This document shows positions 28,383-38,506 of a stretch of 64,000 bases of DNA, one piece after another. The notes beneath the pieces were generated by a model, which made no database searches, was not told the DNA's origin, and worked only from the letters and a program-made list of their open reading frames with translations. Both the position numbers and the translations under genes were made by a program. The DNA is taken from assembly GCF_008704655.1 (NCBI RefSeq), contig NZ_CP023688.1, forward strand, positions 5,005,001 to 5,069,000, in the 5' to 3' direction. How positions within the stretch are numbered: position 1 is the stretch's first letter; each line of letters begins with the position of its first letter. Source of the DNA: Streptomyces rimosus. Its GTDB lineage: Bacteria > Actinomycetota > Actinomycetes > Streptomycetales > Streptomycetaceae.

Positions 28383-29798
28383 GTGGGAACGGCATCGGAC
28401 ACGGACGGCTTCGCGGCGCTGCTGCGCACGTTGAAGACGAGGTCAGGGCTCAGTTACGGGGCGCTGGCCAAACGCCTGCACATGAGTACGTCCACGCTGC
28501 ACCGCTACTGCAACGGCGACGCGGTGCCGACGGATTACGCGCCCGTGGAGCGGCTGGCCCGGGTGTGCGGCGCGAAACCGGAGGAACTGGTCGAGCTGCA
28601 CCGCCGGTGGATTCTGGCGGACGCGGGGCGGAGGCGACGGACGGCGGGGGCCGGTTCCGTGGCCGGACCCGTAGCGGAGCCCGGCCCCGCGGCGGAGGCC
28701 ACCCCGGAGCCGGAGGCGGCCCTTCCGGAACCCGTGGAGCCGACGCCGGTAGAGCAGGCACGCGCAGAGCAGGCACCCGTAGAGCCGACGCCCCCAGGGC
28801 CGACCCCCGCACCGTCCCCCACCACCCAAGAACCCATCCCGGAACCCGCTGCCAAGCCCACCCCCAAACTCCGCCTGGCCCTCGCCGCCGCAGCCGTGGT
28901 CGCCCTGGCCGTCCCCGTAGCCGTCGCCGTGGCCTCCTCCGGCACGGACGGTACGGGTACGGCCGGCGCGCGCGTGGCCGAGCGCCCCGGCCAGGGCGTG
29001 CGCGCCCCGGCCACCGGCGGTGGCACGTCCGGTTCGCCCTCCGTCACCGCCTCCGCCGGTACGAGCGGCGAGCCGACGCAGGGCAGCCCCTCGGCCACCC
29101 CGAGCCCGAGCGCCGCCACCTCCGGCGCCCATACCGACGGCGACAAGGGCTCGGCCAAGGGAAGCAGGCGAAGCGGCGGCACCCCGCTCACCGTCGACGT
29201 CCGTATGAACAACTGGGACTACCCCTGCGACCGCTGGTACCTGCTCGACAGGCCGCCCGCCAAGGTGCCCCCGCCGCCCTCCGACCCGGACGCGCGCGGC
29301 TGGGCGAACGCGCTGGGCGCGGTGCCCGGCGGTCATCTGCGGATTTCGCTGGCCGTGCAGGGCACGGGGGACGAGGCCGTCGTTCTGCACTCGCTGAATG
29401 TGCGGACCACCGCGCGCATGCCCGCGGCGGCGGGTTCCGCGTTCTCCATGGGCAACGGCTGTGGCGGCGGGCTCACCCCGGCGTCGTTCGATGTCGGGCT
29501 GGACGCGCCGCAGCCGCTGATGCGGCCGGTGGCCGGGGAGCAGGGGGACCGGAAGATCCCGGCGACCGACTTCCCGTTCAAGGTCTCGGCGTCCGACCCG
29601 CAGATGCTCTACGTCGACGCGCACACCGAGGCGAACGACGTGCGCTGGTACCTGGAGCTGGAGTGGAGCAGCGGCGGCCGGCGCGGCACGCTGCGCCTGG
29701 ACGACCACGGCAGGCCGTTCCGCGCGAGCGCGGTGAAGGGCCGGGCGGCCTACCACTACCGGTACGACCAGGGCGTATGGGAGCCCGCCGAGTACTGA
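28383..29798 (+). CDS. Membrane-anchored HTH protein with large extracellular domain
   Basis: A 471-residue protein. Residues ~5-65 are an XRE-like helix-turn-helix (LRTLKTRSGLSYGALAKRLHMSTSTLHRYCNGDAVP). A Pro/Glu/Ala-rich linker runs to ~155, a membrane span LRLALAAAAVVALAVPVAVAVA follows, then a Gly/Ser/Thr-rich stalk and a ~190-residue extracellular domain with an NWDYPCDRWYL start. This architecture is frequent in Streptomyces and suggests an envelope-sensing regulator; ligand and targets are unknown. The GTG at 28383 has gagggggg upstream; an in-frame ATG at 28362 is an alternative. Confidence 0.85.
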   Translation: MGTASDTDGFAALLRTLKTRSGLSYGALAKRLHMSTSTLHRYCNGDAVPTDYAPVERLARVCGAKPEELVELHRRWILADAGRRRRTAGAGSVAGPVAEPGPAAEATPEPEAALPEPVEPTPVEQARAEQAPVEPTPPGPTPAPSPTTQEPIPEPAAKPTPKLRLALAAAAVVALAVPVAVAVASSGTDGTGTAGARVAERPGQGVRAPATGGGTSGSPSVTASAGTSGEPTQGSPSATPSPSAATSGAHTDGDKGSAKGSRRSGGTPLTVDVRMNNWDYPCDRWYLLDRPPAKVPPPPSDPDARGWANALGAVPGGHLRISLAVQGTGDEAVVLHSLNVRTTARMPAAAGSAFSMGNGCGGGLTPASFDVGLDAPQPLMRPVAGEQGDRKIPATDFPFKVSASDPQMLYVDAHTEANDVRWYLELEWSSGGRRGTLRLDDHGRPFRASAVKGRAAYHYRYDQGVWEPAEY

Positions 29799-29820
29799 GC
29801 AGAGGCGGACGAGGGCAAGG

Positions 29821-29861
29821 GGAAGGCCCCGCCGGAACGACTGGTTCCGGCGGGGCCTTCC
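29821..29861. terminator. Bidirectional terminator between convergent genes
   Basis: A 17-18 bp stem (gaaggccccgccggaac / gttccggcggggccttc) with a 5-base loop between the HTH membrane protein gene (+) and argS (-). Confidence 0.88.
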
Positions 29862-29880
29862 CGTACGCGTCAGGCGGGCC

Positions 29881-31659
29881 TCAGAGCCGCTCGGGCGTCC
29901 GGATGCCCAGCAGCGCCATGCCGCGGTGCAGCGTGCGGGCCGTCAGCTCGCACAGGAACAGGCGGTTCTCGACCTGGTCGGGGCCGCCCTCGGCCTTCAG
30001 GACCAGGCACTGGTCGTAGAAGGTCGTGTAGAGAGAGGCGAGGTGGTACAGGTACGCGGCCAGCTTGTGGGGCTCGTGGCCGGCCGCGGCCTCGTGCACG
30101 GTCTCCGCGAACTGGTCCAGGTGCAGGCCCAGCGCGCGCTCGGCGGGGGCCAGCGCCAGCTCCGGGTGGGCCTTGGGCGTGGCGTCCCCGGCGTTGCGGA
30201 AGATGGACCGGATACGGGCGTAGGCGTACTGGATGTAGACGCTGGTGTCGCCGTTGAGCGAGACCATCTGGTCCAGGTCGAACTTGTAGTCGCGGGCGGC
30301 CGAGGTGGACAGGTCCGCGTACTTCACCGCGCCGATGCCGACCTGCCGGCCGTTCTCGACGATCTCCCGCTCGGTCAGGCCGATGTTCTCGCCCTTCTCC
30401 CGCACCACGGCGGTCGCCCGCTCCACGGCCTCGTCGAGCAGGTCCACCAGCCGCACCGTCTCGCCCTCGCGGGTCTTGAACGGCTTGCCGTCCTTGCCGA
30501 GCACGGTGCCGAAGGCGAGCTGTACGGGCTGGACGTCCTCGCCCAGCCAGCCGGCCCGGCGGGCGGTCTCGAAGACCATCTTGAAGTGCAGCGACTGGCG
30601 GGCGTCGACCACGTACAGCAGGGTGGTCGCGCCGAGGTTGCCGACCCGGTCGCGGATGGCGGACAGGTCGGTGGCCGCGTAGCCGTAGCCGCCGTCGGAC
30701 TTCTGGACGATCAGCGGGGTCGGGTTGCCGTCCGGGCCCTTGACGTCGTCGAAGAAGACGCAGAGCGCGCCGTCGGAGCGGACCGCGACGCCGGATTCCT
30801 CCAGCAGCCGGCAGGTCTCCTCCAGCATGGCGTTGTAGCCGGACTCGCCGACCACGTCCGCGTCCCTGATCTCCATGTCCAGCTTGTCGAAGACGGAGTA
30901 GAAGTAGACCTTCGACTCGTCGACGAAGCGCTGCCACAGGGCGAGCGTCTCCTCGTCACCGGCCTGGAGATCCACCACGCGGCGGCGCGCGCGCTCCTTG
31001 AACTCCGGGTCGGAGTCGAACAGGGCGCGGGACGCCTTGTAGAGGCGGTTGAGGTTGGACATGGCCTCTTCGCCGGAGGTCTCGGCGGAGGCGTCGTCGC
31101 TCTTGTGGTCGAGCTCGTGCGGGTGCTCGATCAGGTACTGGATGAGCATGCCGAACTGGGTGCCCCAGTCGCCGATGTGGTGGCGGCGGACCACCTTCTC
31201 GCCGGTGAACTCCAGGATCTCGACCATCGCGGCGCCGATCACGGCGGAGCGCAGATGGCCGACGTGCATCTCCTTGGCGACGTTCGGCTGGGCGTAGTCG
31301 ATGACCGTGGTGCCGGGGCGCTCGGCGTACGGCACGCCCAGGCGGTCGTCGGCGGCGCGGGCGGCCAGCGTCCGCACGATCGCCTCGTCGGCGAGGGTGA
31401 TGTTCAGGAAGCCGGGGCCGGAGACCTCGATCTCCTTGATCACGTCACCGGTGGGGAGCTGCGCGACGACCTTCGAGGCCAGCTCGCGCGGGTTGCCCCC
31501 CAGCTTCTTGGCCAGCGCGAGCATCGCGTTGGCCTGGAAGTCGGCCCGGTCGCTTCGTCGCAGCAGCGGGTCGGCGGCGCCGGCCTCCGGCAGGGCTGCC
31601 GAGAGGGCGTCCGCGACGCACTGGTTGACCGTGGCTGCGAGGGAAGGGACCGAAGTCAT
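29881..31659 (-). CDS. argS: Arginyl-tRNA synthetase
   Basis: A 592-residue class I synthetase. The HIGH motif appears as HVGHLRSA (near residue 137) after [24 protein letters not shown] and [21 protein letters not shown] form the region that replaces the KMSKS loop in many ArgRS; the DALR anticodon-binding domain ends the protein ([19 protein letters not shown]). The ATG at 31659 is selected because the additional-domain 1 begins just after it. It is divergent from lysS across 154 bases, an arrangement conserved in Streptomyces. Confidence 0.97.
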   Translation of the reverse strand: MTSVPSLAATVNQCVADALSAALPEAGAADPLLRRSDRADFQANAMLALAKKLGGNPRELASKVVAQLPTGDVIKEIEVSGPGFLNITLADEAIVRTLAARAADDRLGVPYAERPGTTVIDYAQPNVAKEMHVGHLRSAVIGAAMVEILEFTGEKVVRRHHIGDWGTQFGMLIQYLIEHPHELDHKSDDASAETSGEEAMSNLNRLYKASRALFDSDPEFKERARRRVVDLQAGDEETLALWQRFVDESKVYFYSVFDKLDMEIRDADVVGESGYNAMLEETCRLLEESGVAVRSDGALCVFFDDVKGPDGNPTPLIVQKSDGGYGYAATDLSAIRDRVGNLGATTLLYVVDARQSLHFKMVFETARRAGWLGEDVQPVQLAFGTVLGKDGKPFKTREGETVRLVDLLDEAVERATAVVREKGENIGLTEREIVENGRQVGIGAVKYADLSTSAARDYKFDLDQMVSLNGDTSVYIQYAYARIRSIFRNAGDATPKAHPELALAPAERALGLHLDQFAETVHEAAAGHEPHKLAAYLYHLASLYTTFYDQCLVLKAEGGPDQVENRLFLCELTARTLHRGMALLGIRTPERL

Positions 31660-31813
31660 GGAATGAAGGCCGTTCCGTTGAAGTGGAAAGGGTTTGCCAC
31701 CGAGTATCCCATGGCGGTTCCATCGGTTTTCCACAGGGAAAATCCGGCTCCGGCTCCGTCTGGGAGAATGGGGCCGTCAGGCTGTCGAGTGGTGAGAAGA
31801 GGAAGGGCCGATC

Positions 31814-33562
31814 GTGGCTCAGCAGAGCACCGAGACCGACTGGGTCTCCAGGTACGCGGACGAGGTCATTGCCGAGGCGGAGCGCCGCGCCCCCGGCAAA
31901 CCGATCGTCTGCGCCTCGGGCCTCAGCCCTTCCGGCCCGATCCACCTCGGCAACCTCCGCGAGGTCATGACGCCGCACCTGGTCGCCGACGAGATCCGCC
32001 GCCGCGGTCACAGCTGCGTCCACATCATCTCCTGGGACGACTACGACCGGTACCGCAAGGTTCCGGCCGGTGTCCCGGGCATCGACGAGTCCTGGGCCGA
32101 GCACATCGGCAAGCCGCTGACCTCGGTCCCGGCCCCGGCCGGCTCCGCGTACCCGAACTGGGCCGCGCACTTCAAGGCCGCCATGGAGGAGGCGCTCGCC
32201 GAGCTGGGCGTGGAGTACCGCGGCATCAGCCAGACCGAGCAGTACACCTCCGGCGCGTACCGCGAGCAGATCCTGCACGCGATGCGCCACCGCGCCGACA
32301 TCGACGCCGTCCTGGACCGCTACCGCACCAAGGACAAGGCGACCGGCGAGCCGAAGAAGAAGCAGCCCCAGAAGCAGCAGAAGCCGGTCGACGAGGCCGA
32401 GCTGGCGGCGGCGGAGGGCTCCGGCGCGGCCGGTGAGGACGACGGCAGCTCCGCCGGCGCCGAGTACTTCCCGTACAAGCCGTACTGCACGGCCTGCGGC
32501 AAGGACCTGACCCAGGTCACGTCGTACGACGACGAGACCACCGAGCTGGCCTACACCTGCACCGCCTGCGGCCACGCCGAGACCGTGCTCCTGAAGGAGT
32601 TCGACCACGGCAAGCTGGTCTGGAAGGTCGACTGGCCGATGCGCTGGGCGTACGAAGGCGTGGTCTTCGAGCCGTCCGGTGTGGACCACTCCTCGCCGGG
32701 CTCGTCCTTCGTGGTCGGCGGGCAGATCGTGCGCGAGGTCTTCGGCGGCGCGCAGCCGATCGGCCCGATGTACGCCTTCGTGGGCATCAGCGGCATGGCC
32801 AAGATGTCCTCCTCCAAGGGCGGCGTGCCCACCCCGGGCGACGCGCTGAAGATCATGGAGGCGCCGCTGCTGCGCTGGCTGTACGCCCGTCGCAAGCCCA
32901 ACCAGGCGTTCAAGATCGCCTTCGACCAGGAGATCCAGCGGCTCTACGACGAGTGGGACAAGCTGGAGTCCAAGGTCGCCGACGGCTCGGCGCTGCCCGC
33001 CGACGCGGCCGCGCACTCCCGCGCGGTCCGCACGGCCGCCGGTGAGCTGCCCCGCACCCCGCACCCGCTGCCGTACCGCACCCTCGCCTCGGTGGTCGAC
33101 ATCACCGGCGGGCACGACGAGCAGACCCTGCGCATCCTCGGCGAGCTGGACCCGGCGAACCCGGTCACGTCCCTGGACGAGACCCGCCCCCGGCTGGACC
33201 GCGCGGAGTACTGGATCAACACCCAGGTGCCGGCCGACCAGCGCACCATCGTGCGCGAGGAGCCGGACACCGAGCTGCTCGGCTCGCTGGACGAGCAGGG
33301 CCGCGAGTCGCTGCGCCTGCTGCTGGACGGCCTGGACGAGCACTGGTCGCTGGACGGTCTGACGACGCTCGTCTACGGCGTCCCGAAGATCCAGGCCGGT
33401 CTGACGCCGGAGGCCAAGCCGACGCCGGAGCTGAAGGTCGCCCAGCGCGCGTTCTTCGCGCTGCTGTACAACCTCCTCGTCGGGCGCGACACCGGGCCCC
33501 GCCTGCCCACGCTGCTGCTCGCGGTCGGCGCGGACCGGGTGCGCAAGCTGTTGGGGGCGTGA
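31814..33562 (+). CDS. lysS: Class I lysyl-tRNA synthetase
   Basis: A 582-residue LysRS of the class I (archaeal) type, not the usual bacterial class II enzyme. The HIGH-like motif is GPIHLGNLRE (near residue 41), the KMSKS-like motif is AKMSSSKG, and a zinc-binding insertion has CTACGKD and CTACGHA. A charged insert (KKKQPQKQQKP...) interrupts the connective domain. GTG at 31814 with gaggaaggg upstream. Whether a class II LysRS exists elsewhere cannot be seen here. Followed by a strong hairpin terminator. Confidence 0.96.
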   Translation: MAQQSTETDWVSRYADEVIAEAERRAPGKPIVCASGLSPSGPIHLGNLREVMTPHLVADEIRRRGHSCVHIISWDDYDRYRKVPAGVPGIDESWAEHIGKPLTSVPAPAGSAYPNWAAHFKAAMEEALAELGVEYRGISQTEQYTSGAYREQILHAMRHRADIDAVLDRYRTKDKATGEPKKKQPQKQQKPVDEAELAAAEGSGAAGEDDGSSAGAEYFPYKPYCTACGKDLTQVTSYDDETTELAYTCTACGHAETVLLKEFDHGKLVWKVDWPMRWAYEGVVFEPSGVDHSSPGSSFVVGGQIVREVFGGAQPIGPMYAFVGISGMAKMSSSKGGVPTPGDALKIMEAPLLRWLYARRKPNQAFKIAFDQEIQRLYDEWDKLESKVADGSALPADAAAHSRAVRTAAGELPRTPHPLPYRTLASVVDITGGHDEQTLRILGELDPANPVTSLDETRPRLDRAEYWINTQVPADQRTIVREEPDTELLGSLDEQGRESLRLLLDGLDEHWSLDGLTTLVYGVPKIQAGLTPEAKPTPELKVAQRAFFALLYNLLVGRDTGPRLPTLLLAVGADRVRKLLGA

Positions 33563-33658
33563 GGTCCGGCACCGGCGCGTACGGGCCTCCCCAAGGCGCT
33601 CGCGTAGGGGGATGAGGCACGCCCCGCGCCGCTGCGACTTTCGATGGAGACCGGGTTC

Positions 33659-33686
33659 GGCCCCGGGGACGACGATCCCCGGGGCC
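33659..33686 (+). terminator. Hairpin between lysS and the next gene
   Basis: An 11-bp perfect stem ggccccgggga / tccccggggcc with a 6-base loop. It is about 95 bases after the lysS stop and just before the next ribosome site, so it could also be a leader hairpin for the small membrane protein gene. Confidence 0.65.
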
Positions 33687-33706
33687 GCTCGCGTGAGGGT
33701 GGTCCC

Positions 33707-33919
33707 ATGCGAGGAATCATCGGCATCATCATCGTGATCCAGGGTGCGATGGGCGCGCTGGGCCGGACGTTCACCGACGGCCGGGGCTGGGGCATCCTGC
33801 CGCACTGGTTCGATCTTCCGACGCCGTTCTACGTCGCGCTGGCCGTGGCCGGGCTGGGTCTGCTCTGGTGGGAGGACGCGGACAAGAAGCGCCGCAAGCG
33901 GGCGGGCTCGGACGAGTAG
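33707..33919 (+). CDS. Small conserved membrane protein
   Basis: A 70-residue protein with two membrane helices ([19 protein letters not shown] and [19 protein letters not shown]) separated by [11 protein letters not shown], and a basic C-terminus ([12 protein letters not shown]). Conserved downstream of lysS in Streptomyces; function unknown. The ATG at 33707 has gagggtgg upstream; an in-frame start at 33644 would translate the hairpin. Confidence 0.8.
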   Translation: MRGIIGIIIVIQGAMGALGRTFTDGRGWGILPHWFDLPTPFYVALAVAGLGLLWWEDADKKRRKRAGSDE

Positions 33920-34008
33920 GCCCGCCGCCCGACCGTTCCCCGCCGCGTTCCGGGCGGGAAATGATCGGAACAGACATACGGAGAACGTCGGGCGGGGACT
34001 CGTCCCCC

Positions 34009-34770
34009 ATGACGGATTCGCTGACCCCACTCGGCCTGCCGGACACGGTCCGGGCCTGTCTGTTCGACCTCGACGGCGTCCTGACCAAGACGGCCGTCGT
34101 GCACACGGCCGCCTGGAAAGAGACCTTCGACGACTTCCTGCGCCACCGGGACGGCCCCGGGTTCACCCCCTTCGACCCGGTCGACGACTACGACGAGTAC
34201 GTGGACGGCCGCCCGCGCGCCGACGGCGTGCGCACCTTCCTGGCCTCCCGCGGCATCGAGCTTCCCGAGGGCGCGCCGGACGACCCGCCGGACCGCGAGA
34301 CCGTGCACGGACTGGGCAACCGCAAGAACAACCTGCTGCTGAAGAAGCTCCGCGAGGTGGGCGCCGAGGCGTACGAGGGCTCCCGCCGCTACGTCGACGC
34401 CGTACGCGACCGGGGCCTGGCCACCGCCGTCGTCTCCTCCAGCGCCAACTGCCGCGAGGTCCTGGAGTCGGTGAACATGGCGGACCTCTTCGACGTACGG
34501 ATCGACGGGAACGTGGCCGCCGAGCGTAAGCTGCCGGGCAAACCGCACCCGGACACCTTCCTGGAGGCGGCCAAGGAGCTGGGCGTCCCCGCCGCGCAGG
34601 CGGCCGTCTTCGAGGACGCCCTGGCCGGTATGGACGCCGGGCGGGCCGGCCGTTTCGGGTACGTCATCGGCGTCGACCGGGTCGGCCAGGCCGAGGCGCT
34701 GCGGCGGCACGGAGCCGACGTCGTCGTCGAGGACCTCGCCGAGCTGCTGAAGGAGGACGGTCAGGCATGA
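34009..34770 (+). CDS. Beta-phosphoglucomutase-family HAD hydrolase
   Basis: A 253-residue HAD protein. Motif [17 protein letters not shown] with the sugar-phosphomutase-style cap start, motif II VVSSSAN, motif III Lys in [14 protein letters not shown] and motif [14 protein letters not shown]. It overlaps the GH65 gene by ATGA, the classic pair in which the phosphorylase releases beta-glucose-1-phosphate and this enzyme converts it to glucose-6-phosphate. A phosphatase role is the alternative. ATG at 34009 is preferred; an in-frame ATG at 33961 is possible. Confidence 0.87.
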   Translation: MTDSLTPLGLPDTVRACLFDLDGVLTKTAVVHTAAWKETFDDFLRHRDGPGFTPFDPVDDYDEYVDGRPRADGVRTFLASRGIELPEGAPDDPPDRETVHGLGNRKNNLLLKKLREVGAEAYEGSRRYVDAVRDRGLATAVVSSSANCREVLESVNMADLFDVRIDGNVAAERKLPGKPHPDTFLEAAKELGVPAAQAAVFEDALAGMDAGRAGRFGYVIGVDRVGQAEALRRHGADVVVEDLAELLKEDGQA

Positions 34771-37115
34771 TCACCCACCGCTCGTACTCCTGCGAACCCT
34801 GGCTGCTGCGTGAAACCGACCTCAACCTGGACGTGCTGCCGCAGAGCGAGTCGGTCTTCGCGCTGTCCAACGGGCACATCGGCTGGCGCGGCAACCTCGA
34901 CGAGGGCGAGCCGCACGGCCTGCCCGGCACCTACCTCAACGGCGTCCACGAACTGCGGCCGCTGCCGTACGCCGAGGCCGGCTACGGCTATCCCGAATCC
35001 GGCCAGACGGTCATCAACGTCACCAACGGCAAGCTGATCCGGCTGCTGGTCAACGACGAGCCGTTCGACCTGCGCTACGGGCGGCTGCGCTCCCACGAAC
35101 GGGTGCTGGACCTGCGCGCCGGGGTGCTGCGCCGCACCTGCGACTGGACCTCGCCGGCCGGCTGCACCGTACGGGTCACCTCCACCCGCCTGGTCTCCTT
35201 CACGCAGCGGGCGATCGCCGCCGTCGCCTACGAGGTCGAGCCGCTGGACTCCGAGGTCAGGGTCGTGGTGCAGTCCGAACTCGTCACCAACGAGCAGCTG
35301 CCCGAGGCGGGCGGCGACCCCCGGGTCTCCTCGGCGCTGCACAACCCGCTGGAGCCGGAGGAGCACTTCGCCCGGGACGCGCGCCTGCGGCTGGTGCACC
35401 GCACCCGCCGCAGCGGCCTGCGGGTCGCCGCGGCGGCCGACCACATCGTGGAGGGGCCCGAGGGCGCCACCCGCACCGACGGCGAGAGCGGCGACGACGT
35501 GGCCCGCTTCACGGTCACCTCGCTGCTGCGGGAGGGCCAGCGGCTGCGCGTGGAGAAGACGGTGGCGTACGGCTGGTCCGGCGCGCGGTCGCTGCCCGCC
35601 GTACGCGACCAGGTGGACGCGGCGCTCGCCGGGGCGCGCAGCACCGGCTGGCAGGGGCTGGTCGACCAGCAGCGCGCGTACCTGGACGACTTCTGGAGCC
35701 GCGCGGACGTCGAGGTCGACGGCGACGCGGAGATCCAGCAGGCGGTGCGCTTCGCGCTCTTCCACGTCCTCCAGGCGGGCGCGCGGGCCGAGCAGCGCGC
35801 CATCCCGGCGAAGGGCCTGACCGGCTCCGGTTACGACGGCCACACGTTCTGGGACAGCGAGACCTTCGTCCTGCCGATGCTGACGTACACCTCGCCGGAG
35901 GCCGTCGCCGAGGCGCTGCGCTGGCGGCAGGACACCCTGCCCGCCGCCTGTGAGCGGGCGGCCCAACTCGGCCTGCGCGGCGCGGCGTTCCCCTGGCGGA
36001 CGATCGACGGCTCGGAGTGCTCCGCCTACTGGCCCGCCGGTACGGCCGCGTTCCACGTCAACGCCGACATCGCGGACGCGGTCGTACGGTACGTGTGCGC
36101 CACCGGCGACGAGGAGTTCGAGCGGGAGACCGCCGTACCGATCCTGGTGCAGACGGCCCGGCTGTGGCACTCGCTCGGCCAGCACGACCACCACGGCACG
36201 TTCCACATCGACGGCGTCACCGGGCCGGACGAGTACAGCGCCGTCGCGGACGACAACGTCTACACCAACCTGATGGCCCAGGCGAACCTGCGGGCCGCCG
36301 CCGACGTGGTCGAACGCCACCCGCGCGAAGCCCGTGAGCTGGGCGTGGACGACGAGGAGAGCGCGTCGTGGCGGGACGCGGCCGAGGCGGTGGCCGTGCC
36401 GTACAACAAGAACCTGCGGGTGCATGAGCAGTCGGCCGGCTTCACCACCCACCAGGTCTGGGACTTCGCCGGCACGCGCCCCGACCAGTACCCCCTCATG
36501 CTGCACTTCCCCTACTTCGACCTCTACCGCAAACAGGTCGTCAAACAGGCCGACCTCGTGCTCGCCATGTACAAGCGCGACGACTGCTTCGACGCGGAGC
36601 AAAAGGCGCGCAACTTCGCGTACTACGAGCCGCTGACCGTACGGGACTCGTCCCTGTCCGCCTGCTGCCAGGCCGTCGTGGCCGCCGAGGTGGGCCATCT
36701 GCGGCTGGCCTACGACTACTTGGGCGAAGCGGCGCTGATGGATCTCCAGGACCTGGAGAACAACACCCGGGACGGCCTGCACACCGCGTCCCTCGCGGGC
36801 ACGTGGGTCGCCCTCGTCGCCGGGTTCGGCGGCATGCGGCACACCGGCCAGTCGCTGTCCTTCGCGCCCCGCCTCCCCGAGAAGCTCAGCCGGATGGCGT
36901 TCTCGGTGCAGGTGCTGGGGCGGCGGCTGCGCGTGGAGATCACCGGCACGGTCGCGACGTACACACTGGTCGAAGGCGCGCCGCTGGAAATAAGGCACTA
37001 CGGCGAACCGCTCACCGTCTCCGAGAAGAGCCCCCAGAAACGCGACATCCCGGAACTTGCGACCCGCCCCGAACCGGACCAGCCCCCGGGCCGCCGCCCG
37101 CTGCGCCGCTCCTGA
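34767..37115 (+). CDS. Glycoside hydrolase family 65 disaccharide phosphorylase
   Basis: A 782-residue GH65 enzyme (maltose, trehalose or kojibiose phosphorylase type). N-terminal beta-sandwich starts with [16 protein letters not shown]; the (alpha/alpha)6 barrel contains [26 protein letters not shown], and the catalytic acid Glu in [10 protein letters not shown]; the phosphate-site region is [10 protein letters not shown]. The C-terminal 40 residues are Pro/Arg-rich and non-conserved. Inorganic phosphate cleaves the disaccharide to beta-glucose-1-phosphate, handled by the overlapping upstream mutase. Exact disaccharide not deducible by eye. Confidence 0.92.
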   Translation: MITHRSYSCEPWLLRETDLNLDVLPQSESVFALSNGHIGWRGNLDEGEPHGLPGTYLNGVHELRPLPYAEAGYGYPESGQTVINVTNGKLIRLLVNDEPFDLRYGRLRSHERVLDLRAGVLRRTCDWTSPAGCTVRVTSTRLVSFTQRAIAAVAYEVEPLDSEVRVVVQSELVTNEQLPEAGGDPRVSSALHNPLEPEEHFARDARLRLVHRTRRSGLRVAAAADHIVEGPEGATRTDGESGDDVARFTVTSLLREGQRLRVEKTVAYGWSGARSLPAVRDQVDAALAGARSTGWQGLVDQQRAYLDDFWSRADVEVDGDAEIQQAVRFALFHVLQAGARAEQRAIPAKGLTGSGYDGHTFWDSETFVLPMLTYTSPEAVAEALRWRQDTLPAACERAAQLGLRGAAFPWRTIDGSECSAYWPAGTAAFHVNADIADAVVRYVCATGDEEFERETAVPILVQTARLWHSLGQHDHHGTFHIDGVTGPDEYSAVADDNVYTNLMAQANLRAAADVVERHPREARELGVDDEESASWRDAAEAVAVPYNKNLRVHEQSAGFTTHQVWDFAGTRPDQYPLMLHFPYFDLYRKQVVKQADLVLAMYKRDDCFDAEQKARNFAYYEPLTVRDSSLSACCQAVVAAEVGHLRLAYDYLGEAALMDLQDLENNTRDGLHTASLAGTWVALVAGFGGMRHTGQSLSFAPRLPEKLSRMAFSVQVLGRRLRVEITGTVATYTLVEGAPLEIRHYGEPLTVSEKSPQKRDIPELATRPEPDQPPGRRPLRRS

Positions 37116-37136
37116 CCCGGCGCCGTCCGCGCCTTC

Positions 37137-37565
37137 CTACGGAATGTGCTCGGCGGTCTCCATCTCCTCCCGGAACCGCTGCCGGAATTCGCGCACGAAC
37201 GACCGCAGATAGTTCTCGCTGAGCGGGCCGCCCTCGCGTCCGGTGACCCCGTACATGATCTGGAGGTAGCGGGCGAACTGCCGGGGGTCGGGGAAGTCGT
37301 TCTTCTCGGCGACGTACTGGCGGAAGGCGCCGTAGTACGCCTCTTCGCGGGGGATGTCGTCGGGGAGGGCGGTGGGGGCGGGGCCGAGGCCGCCGAGGTC
37401 GTCGGGCGCGGGTTCCGCCGGTTCCGGCTCGGGTTCGGGCCCGGCCGGGGCGCTGCGCGGCTCGGGAACGGGCAGCGGCCCGGCGGTCCCACCGAGCGGC
37501 CGCTTACGGCCGGGGGCGACGGGAGCGCGGTCCTCACTCAGCAGCACGATCCGCAAGCGGCAGTG
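37137..37565 (-). pseudogene. DUF2637 protein gene, detached 3' part
   Basis: Minus-strand reading gives a Pro/Glu-rich linker (GPLPVPEPRSAPAGPEPEPEPAEPAP) and then the typical C-terminal helical domain of Streptomyces DUF2637 proteins (EEAYYGAFRQYVAEKNDFPDPRQFARYLQ, GGPLSENYLRSFVREFR). A frame remains open up to 37619 with ATG there, so a shortened soluble protein could still be made, but no membrane domain is present. The matching N-terminus is at 43219-43425, on the other side of the island. The left boundary is approximate: the reading loses native character around 37555-37570. Confidence 0.75.
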
Positions 37566-37729
37566 AAATTGACCTCCGGAAAAGTAATTCCGATCCGTCC
37601 TTCGGAGACCTGACGGCAAGCAGTATTGGTGTCGCCCTCACGCTCGCCGTGACTCTGGTCCACTTTGTTAGCCGACATTCATTGCGGTAGTGGAACAACA
37701 AGAACTGAGTCGGGGTGTCCACATGGTTA

Positions 37730-37761
37730 GGGCGAGCCAACCATACTTCGCTGGCTCGCCC
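37730..37761 (-). terminator. Terminator at the end of the island operon
   Basis: A 10-bp perfect stem gggcgagcca / tggctcgccc with a 12-base loop, starting 10 bases after the stop of the last island gene (minus strand). Confidence 0.7.
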
Positions 37762-37771
37762 GTCACGGAAC

Positions 37772-38506
37772 CTACTGTTCTGGCTGGAAATTCCGCTGCT
37801 CGGCCAGAGTGAGCCCCTCCGCGAGGTCCGGCCAGCCCATCTCCTCCATCAGTAGCCGCGCGGTGGCCACGAACAGCTTGTGGCGAGCTGGATCGTCCTC
37901 AAGTCTTTCGACAACTTGCGCCAGGACATAGGCTGTACGCATGGCATTCGTCTGGGCATCCTCGGCTTTACCCACATAAGGCAGGATATGTGTGTTGAAC
38001 TCATCCCAAGCGATTGGGTGGTGTCCGTCACGATGCCGTTCGAGCCACCAAGCCCGCGCCGTGTCCGCGTCGCTGAGCACCTTGTCCCGCATGTATGACA
38101 CACGCGACTCATACAGCTCCTGGTGCAGTTGTTGATCGCGCAAGGCATCCTCATACGCCTGGGAGCGCGATGCCGCTTCATCTTCCAGTCGGAGGACGAG
38201 GTGAGCTTTTATCTCTATCGGCCCACTCGCATGTGTCTGCTGCCAATCAGACAGCTCAAGTGCGAGGGCACTTTGCGCTTCCTCGAGTTGTGTCGGTAGA
38301 TACTTCCGGGTGATTTGCGACGCTTTCTCCTCCAGGGCTATGCGCGCAGCCGCACGCATAAGAGCTCTCTTTTGGCGCTGCTCTCCTGGGGTGATACGGC
38401 AGTGAAGTACACCGCTGACCGTGTAGGCAACGCCCCAGAGCTGTGTCGGCCACGTCGTGGAAACTCGGTGACGAAGGCGTCGCCGAAGCCCGAAGTACGC
38501 CATCAC
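37772..38506 (-). CDS. Helical protein of unknown function, last gene of the island operon
   Basis: A 244-residue protein I cannot assign. It has a basic N-terminus, a short Trp/hydrophobic stretch (PTQLWGVAYTVSGVLHC), then a long charged helical region (ITRKYLPTQLEEAQSALALELSDWQQ ... ALRDQQLHQELYESRVSYMRDKVLSD) that looks coiled-coil, and a helical C-terminus (VLAQVVERLEDDPARHKLFVATARLLMEEMGWPDLAEGLTLAE). A weak resemblance to SPFH/band-7 helical parts is possible but not supported by a motif. GTG at 38506 overlaps the stop of the P-loop gene (GTGATG; ATG at 38503 is also usable), so it is co-translated with it and probably works with it. Confidence 0.75.
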   Translation of the reverse strand: MMAYFGLRRRLRHRVSTTWPTQLWGVAYTVSGVLHCRITPGEQRQKRALMRAAARIALEEKASQITRKYLPTQLEEAQSALALELSDWQQTHASGPIEIKAHLVLRLEDEAASRSQAYEDALRDQQLHQELYESRVSYMRDKVLSDADTARAWWLERHRDGHHPIAWDEFNTHILPYVGKAEDAQTNAMRTAYVLAQVVERLEDDPARHKLFVATARLLMEEMGWPDLAEGLTLAEQRNFQPEQ

